64,000 nt of DNA from Saposhnikovia divaricata. Lineage: Eukaryota > Streptophyta > Magnoliopsida > Apiales > Apiaceae. This document shows, piece by piece, positions 36,936 through 49,481 of this stretch. The stretch spans positions 141,836,148 to 141,900,147 of the forward strand of contig CM071598.1 in the NCBI GenBank assembly GCA_036435485.1. The letters are read 5' to 3'. Under the pieces are notes generated by a model. The model ran no database searches and was not told the DNA's origin. It saw nothing but the letters and a program-made list of their open reading frames with translations. Each line of letters begins with the position of its first letter. The first letter of the stretch is position 1. Made by a program: the position numbers and the translations under genes.

Positions 36936-39285
36936 AACAGGTTATGGTCACTGAAACAAGTTAGGACAATTAGGAATAAGTATTTAAGTTAGATGTTAGG
37001 TAGAATGATTTAAGATAAGGTTCGTCTTAGGATTTCAAGATGAGAGTTGCGATTTTATTTAGTATTTCGACATATCGTGCAAGTAGGAGATCAATTCATC
37101 CGAAGGACCGACTATGGACGAGGCAACTAATTTGGAGCTACAAGATTGGAAGACGTCATTTGAAGGCCCTCGTATCCTTTCTAGGATTCCATCTGTGACT
37201 TTAGCTACATCGCGAACGTTATAGAGAGAGTACGATAAGAACTATAAGCATGATGCGAACACGGATACCGACATTTGTTTGGAGTAAGGGCGTAACTGTT
37301 CCCTATTAGCCATTGCTTTCATTTAATTCATTTTCTGAGAAAATTGTTTTAAAAAGGAATTGATTCTTATTATCATTCTGAATTGTTGTAACTAATTCAC
37401 GGTTTATATTGTCGCCGAAGCATTTGTTGCACAGTGATGATTAAAAAAATCGAGAATGAATTGAGATCTTCTTAATTATTCAACTCATTATTGTCAGGCC
37501 GGTTTTGGCAACTAAATGTATTAACGTTTAGCCGATAAGAGTGAGATTATGAGTAATTATGAATTTCTTAAATGTTTGTTTAATCAATAGTTGATTCATC
37601 CATTTGATGATCAATTATACTTCGATCTTTTAGAAGCTTTGTATATCAGATATACTTAAACACAATCCTATTCTCTCTGAAATATCCTTATTTTTCAGAG
37701 GATACTTGATCCCACTTTATATACGAAAATTTTGTGATTCTTGAACTCTTTTCATTTTTCCCTGCATATTCAATTTTCTTTATTCAAACTGGGATGAACA
37801 AACCCGTGTATAGAGGGGATTCAGGGACTCCTTATCTTTGTGATAGAAGTCTGGTGGGACGCCCTTATTGTGTTTGTCATGAAAGTACTAAGGACTGGCC
37901 ATCTTTTTGTACTAGGGCAGCTGACCTAATTGACAAATGCAAGCTGATAAAAGTTCAATGATCATATTGGTCTCTCGGTTAAATTCTTTTACGAAAATCC
38001 TTTTTAAACAAAACTCAGCCTATATCCACACATGTTGATACCTACTCATTTTATTAATTCATTCTGCTAGAAACCCTTATGATTTTTAAAGTTGTCGGTG
38101 ATTGGAAGAAGTAAATGCAGATAGGATGACATCCTAAGGGGTCAAGGTTACATAAATGTCAATGGAGAATTGGTTGAACAAGTGGAGAGGATGATATATT
38201 ACAATAAGGATTGAGCATTAAGTCATTTTGCTTATTGGATTGACGATATATATACAAGACTTAATATTATGAAAACTGAATAAAGGTAAGGAGAAAGTGA
38301 CAAGAGTAGCAGAGCATTAATTTGGTGAAGGTCGAAAGTTAAGTGATGGTAGAGATATTTGATAAATGGAAATTGTTGTTGATGAAGGATTAATTATGAA
38401 TATATGATTATTATAGGTTTTACTTTGGATTTAGCAGATTGAATATCATAAGGAATGGAATATTTTGGAGACCAACTGTTGAATATAAATTTGAGAATCA
38501 AAACAAGTTAACTTGAGAGAAGCAGACCAAAGTTGGACAGTTTGTTTCTAAGAAATTTCAACAGGATTTGAAGCTTTGGATAAAGAGTAAAGTGATTGGG
38601 TTGGAGTTAACAATTTATGTGAGTATAGTTTAAAGAGTTGTGATTATTGGCAATAAAGGAGAGTGGATTAAGATGGTAAAAAAAAAGACAGAGAATCAAG
38701 AAATTTGCAGAATCGCTTTTATAGAAGGCAATGAATTCAATTAAAATGGAATGTAGGATTTGTAAGAAGTAGAATAGTAAGGCAAGGTAGCCACCCATAG
38801 GATATGAATTATCAGAGAACGACAAGACCTCCATTGTTAGAAGCAAAGAAGTTCAAGAAGAAGCATATTGAGATTTGTACTAAGGTAAAAAAATTGAGAA
38901 GTACCAAGATGATTTGGCTAAAGCAAAATGTGAATGAGTTGATTGTAGAAGAAAGGAATAGTTAAAAGGAGATGAGAGGTGGAAGTGTATTTTATTTCAT
39001 TTATCCAGTTATTGGTAAATGTTGGAGTTGTTATGTGCAGAGTATAAAATTGAGGATTTGTAGAGTATGCAGAGTAATGTTTCCGAAGTTGATTCTTGGG
39101 AAATTGATATCGTAAAGTTTAAACAAATTTTGAAGGTGGTAAGTTAATAATTGGTGAAGTTTATTTGGGTTTACGTATGCTATGTTAAGTTTTAATATTA
39201 GTGGATATTGGAATTTTTGGATCTTAATTAATGTTGAGTATGATATTGGAGGGCTATGACCCCGGGATAGTTTGTATTGCGAATT

Positions 39286-39360
<75 letters not shown>

Positions 39361-39817
39361 TTTCAAGGTAATTGGTGCCTCAGTAAAACAATGGGATTAA
39401 GGATAGATAGAAGATTCTCAGTTATTCCCTTCTCGATCGACAGTGTACGTTGGAAGTGGAGTAAGAATGATTGGGAAATTTCTTCATATTATTTTTCTCA
39501 AAGCTTTATCTGAGGGAGTATGGTTGTGAGTATGAGCGTGGATTTTATTAAAGACTTATTTAATTATTTACATGTTTACTGCAAGTCGAGGCAAGTTTCG
39601 TTTTGGTATTAAATATACATACAAATGGTTATGAAAGAGGATTAGATGGTTGATTGATGCGGAGATTGAGACATAGAAAGAAATAGGTGAGATTAAGAAT
39701 TAAGAATGATAAGGAAGATTAAGTTTAAGGATAAAAGCAATATAAGAAATTTGACGCTCATGAGAAATCAAGACGGTTACTTCGACAAGGCTTCGGAGAT
39801 AAATGAGTTAATTATAC
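36936..39817 (+). other. 5' internal region of copy 1: no recognisable gag or protease
   Basis: About 2.9 kb where gag and protease should lie contains only short frames and many stops in all frames. The only notable short frame (37795-37961) is Cys-rich (YLCDRSLVGRPYCVCHES) and is broken in copy 2. A long (TA)n run lies at about 39287-39357. Copy 2 (46596-49481) is nearly identical to it. Confidence 0.7.
39287..39357. repeat. (TA)n microsatellite in internal copy 1
   Basis: About 35 TA units lie inside the chromovirus internal region. The equivalent run in copy 2 (about 48946-49021) is slightly longer. Confidence 0.9.
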
Positions 39818-42539
39818 GATCTTTTGGATAAAGGAGTTATAAGGCCTAGTGTGTCCCCGTGGGGAGCACCAGTGTTTTTTTTTGTTAAGAAGAAGGATAG
39901 AAGTATGAGATTATGTATTGATTATAGAGAGCTTAACAAGCTAGCCCTCAAGAATAAGTATCCACTGCCAAGGATAGATGACCTGTTTGACAAACTCAAA
40001 AGAGCTGCTTACTTTTCTAAAATTGATCTGAGATCATGATACCACCAATTGAAGATCAAGCTAGAGGATATTCCGAAGACTGTTTTTTTTTTCCACACGA
40101 TATGGACATTATGAGTTTCTAGTGATGGCTTTCGGATTGACGAATGCGCCAGCTGTGTTTATGGATTTGATGAATAGAGTGTTCAAGAGATATTTGGATA
40201 AGTTTATAATTGTATTTATTGATGACATCCTTATATACTCAAGGAACCCCGAAGAGCATGCCGAGCATTTGAGAATCGCAATAGAAACCCAGAGGAAGGA
40301 AAGGTTATATGCAAAGTTTCCTAAGTGTAAGTCTTGGTTGCAAGAAGTGCAATTTCTAGGACATTAGATTAGTAGAGAAAGAATTAGAGTATACCCTACA
40401 AAGATTGAAGCTATGGTAAGTTGGAGTAGACCAAGAACTCCTACGGAAGTGAGATGTTTCTTAGGACTGGCTGGTTATTATCGGAGATTTGTTCAAGATT
40501 TTTCAAAGATTGCTACGCCATTGACTAAGTTGACCAGGAAGAATGAGAAGTTTATTTGCACTGACAAGTGTGAGAAAAGTTTCCAAGAATTGAAGAAAAG
40601 ATTGGTGTCCGCACCAGTGTTAGTATTGCCAGATGATAAAGGAGATTTTGTTATTTATAGTGATGCTTCGCACAAAGGATTAGGATACATTTTTGATGCA
40701 GCACGGAAATGTTATTGCGTACGCTTCGAGACAACTTAATCCGCACGAGCAAAAGTATCTTACGCACGACTTGGAGTTAGCTGCTATTGTGTTTGCGCTG
40801 AAGATTTGGAGACATTATTTGTATGGAGAGAAGTGTGAAATTTTTTTTACCGATCATAAGAGTTTGAAGTATATCTTTAACCAGAAGGAGTTGAATATGA
40901 GACAAAGAAGATGGTTGGAGTTAATTAAGAATTATGATTGTACGATAAGTTACCATCCCGGAAAAGCGAATGTTGTAACTGATGCATTGAGTAGGAAAGA
41001 GAGGTTGAATACATTGAATATGCCAAAGGAGTTATTTCAAGAGTTTGAGAAGCTAAGTCTGGAAGTTTATGATTCAAAGAATGATGATGAGTTTCTTAAC
41101 ACGATGACTTTTCAACCAGAGTTGTTAGAGAAGATTCGGAGATGTCAAAAAGAAGTTATGAGTTGTGAGACGAATACATTGACTGGAGAGGAAATTTGTA
41201 CACAGAAGGATGATCAGGGTATCTTAAGATTTGCTAAGAGGATATGGATTCCTAATGTGCCAGAGCTAAAGAATGAGATTTTAAGCGAAACCCATAGTTC
41301 AGGATATTCAATTCATCCTGGAAGCACGAAGATGTATCGAGATCTGAAGGAGAATTTTTGGTGGCCCAACATGAAACGAGAAATTGCTGAGTGGATAAGC
41401 AAGTATTATACTTGTCAGAGAGTTAAGGCGGAACATCGGAAACCAAGTGGATTGTTACAACCGTTAGATATTCCTGAATGGAAGTGGGAACACTTTGCTA
41501 TGGATTTTATAGTGGGATTGCCAAAGATTGGAGCTAATCATGATGCGATTTGAATATTATTGATCGACTGACGAAGTTTGCATATTTTCTACCGATTAAC
41601 GAAAGACTCTCATTGGATAAGTTAGTACACTTGTATTTGAAGGAGATAGTGTCACGTCATGGAGTTCCTGTGTCGATAGTGTCTGATCGAGACCTGCGAT
41701 TTAATTCGAGATTTTGGAAGCAATTTCAAGAATGTCTAGGAACCCAATTGAAGATGAGTACCGCTTATCACCCGCAGACAGACGGACAAAGTGAAAGGAC
41801 TATTCAGATAATAGAAGATATGTTAAGAACTTGTGCATTAGATTTCAAAGGAAGTTGGGATGAGCATTTGCCATTAGTTGAGTTTTCATACAACAATAGT
41901 TATCACGCAAGTTTTGGAATGCCCCCGTATGAAGCTTTGTATGGAAGGAATTGTAGATCACCAGTGTATTGGGAAGAAGTTGTTGAGAGGAAAATTTTAG
42001 GACCAGAGCTACTTTAGCAGACGAAGGAGAAAGTTGAAGTTATTCAGAAGAGGTTAATTACTGCCCAGGATCGTCAGAAAAAGTATGCTGATTTGAAAAG
42101 AAAGGATATAAGTTTTGAGATAGAAAATCAAGTGTTGTTGAAAGTTTCATCATGGAAAGGAATTACGAGATTGGGTAAGAAAGGAAACTTGAGTCTGAGG
42201 TATGTAGGACCATTCGAGATTTTGAAGCAAGTCGGAAAGGTTGCTTACGAGTTAGCATTTCCGCCGCATATGCACCATATTCATAATGTGTTCCACGTAT
42301 CTATGCTTAAGAAGTATAATCCCGATGCGAGTCACGTAATCGAGTATGAGCCCATCAAGATTCAACCAGATTTATCTTACGAAGAGCAACCAATAGAGAC
42401 TCAGGATAGAAGTGATAGAAAGCTAAGGAATAAAGTTGTTAGATTGGTTAAAGTTTTGTAGAGGAATCCTAGAGTCGAAGAGTCGACTTGGAAACTTGGA
42501 AGCGAGATGCTTGCCAAGTATCCTAATTTATTTACTTAG
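39818..42539 (+). pseudogene. pol of the chromovirus, copy 1 (RT, RNase H, integrase, chromodomain)
   Basis: Seen in order: RT start DLLDKGVIRPSVSPWGAP (39818), FIDD catalytic pair near 40216, RNase H with DASHKGLGY and TDHKSLKYIF, and the integrase zinc region (HSSGYSIHPG, CQRVKAEH). Then come the catalytic Asp in MDFIVG, Asp in VSDRDLRF and Glu in GQSERTIQ, and a chromodomain-like end (RNKVVRLVKVL, RVEESTWKLG). Breaks: TGA at 40037, an oligo-T frameshift near 40085, a TAG at 40365 only in this copy, a frame change near 40690, TGA at 41551 with a frame change, a TAG at 42015 only in this copy, and TAG at 42459. In the integrase zinc site the first Cys of the CxxC pair is Tyr. The enzymes would copy and insert the element; this copy cannot make them. 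Confidence 0.9.
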
Positions 42540-42562
42540 GTGAGATTCTGGGGACAGAATCC

Positions 42563-42578
42563 TTTTAAGGGGGGAGGC
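42563..42578 (+). other. Polypurine tract before LTR B
   Basis: TTTTAAGGGGGGAGGC directly precedes LTR B; the equivalent tract before LTR C is at 52225-52241 with one extra base. It is the expected plus-strand primer site. Confidence 0.8.
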
Positions 42579-45500
42579 TATAACGACCTAGAATTTTTTT
42601 TCGATTTATAAATGCATAGTTAATTATTAAATGTGGAAATTATGTGAACTATGTGAATTATGTGACGAGTATATTTTGTGAAGTCAAGATATGTGTGAAA
42701 ACATGTTTATGTGATTATTTGATGATTGGTATGTGTCGTATGTGATCGTGGAATTTTATTTATATTTTTAGAGCATAAAAACTATTTTTAAAATGCATTT
42801 TTAATCTTTCAAAAATCATATAAAATCATTGGAGTTGTTTTAAATCATGAGATCTTTTACATTATGATATTTGTGATATTATTGAGTTTATAAAATTAGT
42901 GAGAATATTTGTTTGTATGTTTAAGTATTTTAAAATGATTTAAAAAGCTTTATTTCATTTAAAGGATCTTTACTTCAAAAATTCATAATAAATTCATTTT
43001 TGACTCTAAAATTATTTTATAAGTATGGGGATGTTCCTAATTTCACAGACTTTATTCTGAAAATTTTAAATATATTTTCTCCCCATCCTTTATTTAATTT
43101 CGAATTTATATTGATTAAAAGCTTTATTTTCAGAAAAGTATTTAATAGATTTTCAGAATTGTATAAAGTCAGTTTTACCCCTGGATATTTCTACATCACC
43201 ACTGCCACTTCTTCTTCATTTTGTGCGTGTGTGCTTGTTCTTGCTCTAAAATTATCTCTATCTTCTCTCTCCTCTCGGTACCTCACTTTCCGATCGGTTT
43301 CTGGCCGGATTAAATGATCCGAGGCCGGATTTGTGTTCGGTTTTCAGTCCTCTATTTATTGGTGTACCTGCATGTCAATTTTGTGACCAAAATTTAGAAA
43401 CCCGTTTCGGGTTTTGCTCTAATCTGACTTGTTTACTCCGATTTGTTCATATTTATGATGCCCATGATGATTACTAGCTGTTCTGTGCTTGTTTCATGTT
43501 GGTATTGGGTTGGACAGTGTTCGTATGTATATGTATGTATATGCCGCGGGTATATGCTTGATTTTGTGAAGAATTTCTCTAAATCCTTGCTTTAGATGAT
43601 GATTAATTCGTTTATAAATTACTAGTGGTAGAGATTTTGTGTTGGAAGCTCTAATTTGAGTGCCACCAAGATTTTTGCCCATTGGCAATGATCTTTATTG
43701 AGCCGGTGAATCGACAATGATGAAATTGAGTCGACTTATTGTATAAATTATTGTTTCGTGAATTTATATATTTGTTTTCTGAATTTTCCGAAGTTGCATG
43801 TGTATTAGTTAATTTTGTTAAATTTTTCGAATATATAAACATGATTTTATTTGGATTAAATTCGAATATATATGAATAAATATGTGAATAGTTGTAATTG
43901 ATTCTTGTTAGAGTGGAATTGTCAATAATAATTAGAGATTATGTGATTTGGGATTTATTAATATTATTGGGACTTGTAGGTGGATTTTAAATCCATCGGA
44001 TTGAATTGTGAATTTGAGTCGGATGTTTTCCGACGGGATAGTCCAATTTACAAAGGAAAATCTGCCCGATTTTTATTAGAATTATAAGTCGTAAAGTCTA
44101 TAATATAAGACTATAAAATAATTAAAGGTCAAAAATGATATAATGTGATAAGTGTTTAAATGACATACATGGATTGCACGTTCTAATTGCTAAGTGTTTA
44201 ACTGATTACTTGATTGTATAACGTTACTTGGTGAATTTGTTTAGTATAGTCAATGTGTGTATAAGTACTAAGTGATAAAGCGTTATAGGAGTCGTTGGGT
44301 AGAATAGAGTTAAATGATTAAGGGTAGAAGTATACTGAAGCAATACTCTACCTTTCTATAGGTACGAGTAGGAGGCCAGGTTAAGAACCAGTACGTGTGT
44401 AAGTGGAATCTTAGAAGCGAGATGTTATCAGAATTAGCAAGCGTATTGGTATCAAGATTGACGAATTATGGAGGAAAGACGGACGTATAGTCGATTAGAG
44501 ATCAACGTGCAAAGAAGTAGAGACTGACATATAGTGAGTAGCGAATCTATGTGTTGGGAACAGAACTACGTATGCTGAGGCAAGTGTTTCTATTCCTCAC
44601 TTATTGTTCAAGTGAAGTATATCTGCTTCTGTTGTACATAACATGTTTCTTTCAAATCAGTTTACAAGTAATCTGTACCTTGTTGTACCCTTCTATTGAG
44701 TTATCCTGTGAACTGTCTTTTGAAATACGTTGATTGCTATGCACCCTGTCATTTTCCTTCTGTTGAGTAACAATGAAGTTTGGTTCTATAACATGTCCCT
44801 TCCTTTAGACTAAGACCCTTATTGTGTCTATCACCTTATATCTTATAAATCCAAGCAGACATCCAAGTCTTAAATACAATTTCTAAACTTTAACAGCTGT
44901 TTTACAAGCTATTGACTGAAAACTTTCTTTCAGTTACCGAACCATGTTTTATTAATTCCAGTATTACTTACTCATGTTTTCTCAAATTCTATCTTACCGA
45001 ACATTGTTTTAAAGAACCAAGTTTTACTAAACCTCTGTTTCAAATAACCAGGTTTTAACAAACCATGTTTTAAGGAATCATATTTTTATTGAACTTGACT
45101 TTCAATGAACCTCATTTCAACAAGACCTTGATTTAAAAAAGCTATATGCTACTAAAACCTGTTTTGAAATTTGTATTCAAATGAACCTTGATTTAGAAAG
45201 TGAGACTTATTTACAATGCCCTGTCTAACCACTGTTTCATTAATGCAAGACTTTTATCACTAAAAATTGATTTGTTGCCCTGCTTTAAAACTCTATATAT
45301 TACAATATTGATCAAACCACTAACCTAAAGACTTGATTACCATTCTTGATATTCATTACTTTTTAAACTGAGTTAATTGCCCTAAAACTAGCCATGATAC
45401 ACATCTTTGACCTTTGACTTGGATTTCCTTCCTTGTACTCTGATCAAAGCCTTGATTTCATTTGAATCTATATCTTCTTGATTCAGACTTGTATCCCTAT

Positions 45501-46580
45501 TCTCTTGATGTCAGAGAACTTAGTCAAACCTTTGACTTTTATTATTGCAAATCAAAATGAGTAGTTTTCTTAAAATACTTTGAAGTTACTTAGACTGGGC
45601 TGATTTGTTATCAGAGAGTCGAAGGTACTTCGAAGTAAAGGTTTTTGAAAAGATTAAGTATTAAAACGTTTTATGAAGTTAAAAAGAGTTTTGCAAAGCT
45701 TAATGTTTTAAAAAAATGAGATTTTTTATAAAAGGTTAGGAACTCCGTCTAAATGGTTTCCACGGATTCCTGACGATTGGAGAGACGGGGCGAACGGGTA
45801 ATGCTGGTTCCGTCGGTTTGTGTATGTATTAGTGTAGTTCTGGTCTGTCCAGTTCGACACCTTTATAGGCCAATGTGTTGCCTCTTGGGAACCCAAGCTA
45901 TCCTAATGAGAGGATTTATGTCCAGAGGGACTCTGTGTCCGGTATAGGGACTTTATGGGCTGATCACCCGTATTGTCTGTTATGAAGTAAAAACCTCCAA
46001 TCACTTTTAAAATGCTTAATTTATAAGACTGTGAAATGAAATTGGTTTATTATTGTAAATGTCAATTGCCTTGCACATATTTTATTATCAAATGTTGCTT
46101 TGCCTTTCAGTTGATATCTTGTTGTTATCAAACGTCAGTATTATTCTATTGCTTCCAGTCATATCATTCTACCATCTTATTATTGTTAAAAGCCAGCTTT
46201 ATGTTTGTTGTCAGCTTTCAATTTATTTAGAAGTTGTTACTTCACTATTCACTTGCTGAGCGTTGTTGGCTCATTCTTGTTTTATTCATCTAACCTTTCA
46301 GCTAGACTTAAGAATGGTCTACCTACGTCTTATAATTTGAACGAGTGCGGTAAGGCGTTCTATTCAAGTTAGATTTCAGAGCCAGCATGGACTCATTCAG
46401 TATTGGACTGCGCTTCTGATAAGAAGGTAAAATAGTTATAATAGTTGTTGTAATTTAGTTTCTTGTTTCACGCTATAACCTGAGATCGATCCTTGTTGAG
46501 GGGTCGTCTGTATGATTAAGTTTTACTTAATTGTATTGGTTGTGGCACCAAATCCTGACCCCGAATTTGGGGGCGTCACA
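42579..46580 (+). repeat. LTR B (4002 bp, middle)
   Basis: It has the same TA...CA ends as A and C. It shares most distinguishing bases with C rather than A along nearly its whole length, and has private changes such as a 14-bp deletion in the CT-rich leader near 43280. Confidence 0.92.
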
Positions 46581-46595
46581 GGTTGGTATCAGAGC

Positions 46596-48945
46596 AACAG
46601 GTTATGGTCACTGAAACAAGTTAGGACAATTAGGAATAAGTATTTAAGTTAGATGTTAGGTAGAATGATTTAAGATAAGGTTCGTCTTAGGATTTCAAGA
46701 TGAGAGTTGCGATTTTATTTAGTATTTCGACATATCGTGCAAGTAGGAGATCAATTCATCCGAAGGACCGACTATGGACGAGGCAACTAATTTGGAGCTA
46801 CAAGATTGGAAGACGTCATTTGAAGGCCCTCGTATACTTTCTAGGATTCCATCTGTGACTTTAGCTACATCGCGAACGTTATAGAGAGAGTACGATAAGA
46901 ACTATAAGCATGATGCGAACACGGATACCGACATTTGTTTGGAGTAAAGGCGTAACTATTCCCTATTAGCCATTGCTTTCATTTAATTCATTTTCTGAGA
47001 AAATTGTTTTAAAAAGGAATTGATTCTTATTATCATTCTGAATTGTTGTAACTAATTCACGGTTTATATTATCGCCGAAGCATTTGTTGCACAGTGATGA
47101 TTAAAAAAATCGAGAATGAATTGAGATCTTCTTAATTATTCAACTCATTATTGTCAGGCCGGTTTCGGCAACTAAATGTATTAACGTTTAGCCGATAAGA
47201 GTGAGATTATGAGTAATTATGAATTTCTTAAATGTTTGTTTAATCAATAGTTGATGCATCCATTTGATGATCAATTATACTTCGATCTTTTAGAAGCTTT
47301 GTATATCAGATATACTTAAACACAATCCTATTCTCTCTGAAATATCCTTATTTTTCAGAGGATACTTGATCCCACTTTATATACGAAAATTTTGTGATTC
47401 TTGAACTCTTTTCATTTTTCCCTGCATATTCAATTTTCTTTATTCAAACTGGGATGAACAACCCCGTGTATATAGGGGATTCAGGGACTCCTTATCTTTG
47501 TGATAGAAGTCTGGTGGGACGCCACTGATTGTGTTTGTCATGAAAGTACTAAGGACTGGCCATCTTTTTGTACTAGGGCAGCTGACCTAATTGACAAATG
47601 CAAGCTGATAAAAGTTCAATGATCATATTGGTCTCTCGGTTAAATTCTTTTACGAAAATCCTTTTTAAACAAAACTCAGCCTATATCCACACATGTTGAT
47701 ACCTACTCATTTTATTAATTCATTCTGCTAGAAACCCTTATGATTTTTAAAGTTGTCGGCGATTGGAAGAAGTAAATGCAGATAGGATGACATCCTAAGG
47801 GGTCAAGGTTACATAAATGTCAATGGAGAATTGGTTGAACAAGTGGAGAGGATGATATATTACAATAAGGATTGAGCATTAAGTCATTTTGCTTATTGGA
47901 TTGACGATATATATACAAGACTTAATATTATTGAAAACTGAATAAAGGTAAGGAGAAAGTGACAAGAGTATCAGAGCATTAATTTGGTGAAGGTCGAAAG
48001 TTAAGTGATGGTAGAGATATTTGATAAATGGAAATTGTTGTTGATGAAGGATTAATTATGAATATATGATTATTATAGGTTTTACTTTGGATGTAGCAGA
48101 TTGAATATCACAAGGAATGGAATATTTTGGAGACCAACTGTTGAATATAAATTTGAGAATCAAAACAAGTTAACTTGAGAGAAGCAGACCAAAGTTGGAC
48201 AGTTTGTTTCTAAGAAATTTCAACAGGATTTGAAGCTTTGGATAAAGAGTAAAGTGATTGGGTTGGAGTTAACAATTTATGTGAGTATAGTTTAAAGAGT
48301 TGTGATTATTGGCAATAAAGGAGAGTGGATTAAGATGGTAAAAAAAAACAGAGAATCAAGAAATTTGCAGAATCGCTTTTATAGAAGGCAATGAATTCAA
48401 TTAAAATGGAATGTAGGATTTGTAAGAAGTAGAATAGTAAGGCAAGGTAGCCACCCATAGGATATGAATTATCAGAGAACGACAAGACCTCCATTGTTAG
48501 AAGCAAAGAAGTTCAAGAAGAAGCATATTGAGATTTGTACTAAGGTAAAAAAATTGAGAAGTACCAAGATGATTTGGCTAAAGCAAAATGTGAATGAGTT
48601 GATTGTAGAAGAAAGGAATAGTTAAAAGGAGATGAGAGGTGGAAGTGTATTTTATTTCATTTATCCAGTTATTGGTAAATGTTGGAGTTGTTATGTGCAG
48701 AGTATAAAATTGAGGATTTGTAGAGTATGCAGAGTAATGTTTCCGAAGTTGATTCTTGGGAAATTGATATCGTAAAGTTTAAACAAATTTTGAAGGTGGT
48801 AAGTTAATAATTGGTGAAGTTTATTTGGGTTTACGTATGCTATGTTAAGTTTTAATATTAGTGGATATTGGAATTTTTGGATCTTAATTAATGTTGAGTA
48901 TGATATTGGAGGGCTATGACCCCGGGATAGTTTGTATTGCGAATT

Positions 48946-49024
<79 letters not shown>

Positions 49025-49481
49025 TTTCAAGGTAATTGGTGCCTCAGTAAAACAATGGGATTAAGGATAGATAGAAGATTCTCAGTTATTCCCTTCTCGA
49101 TCGACAGTGTACGTTGAAAGTGGAGTAAGAATGATTGGGAAATTTCCTCATATTATTTTTCTCAAAGCTTTATCTGAGGGAGTATGGTTGTGAGTAGGAG
49201 CGTGGATTTTATTAAAGACTTATTTAATTATTTACATGTTTACTGCAAGTCGAGGCAAGTTTCGTTTTGGTATTAAATATACATACAAATGGTTATGAAA
49301 GAGGATTAGATGGTTGATTGATGCGGAGATTGAGACATAGAAAGAAATAGGTGAGATTAAGAATTAAGAATGATAAGGAAGATTAAGTTTAAGGATAAAA
49401 GAAATATAAGAAATTTGACGCTCATGAGAAATCAAGACGGTTACTTCGACAAGGCTTCAGAGATAAAGGAGTTAATTATAC
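46596..49481 (+). other. 5' internal region of copy 2: no recognisable gag or protease
   Basis: Nearly identical to 36936-39817, with a few indels (for example in the Cys-rich short frame near 47524) and its own (TA)n run at about 48946-49021. Confidence 0.7.

Noticed and set aside
37795..37961. Cys-rich 55-residue frame that could be a zinc-binding protein
   Set aside because: It is broken by an indel in the second copy and does not match the gag zinc-knuckle pattern.
39031..49117. Frames encoding runs of Tyr-Ile through the (TA)n tracts
   Set aside because: Pure translation of a microsatellite.
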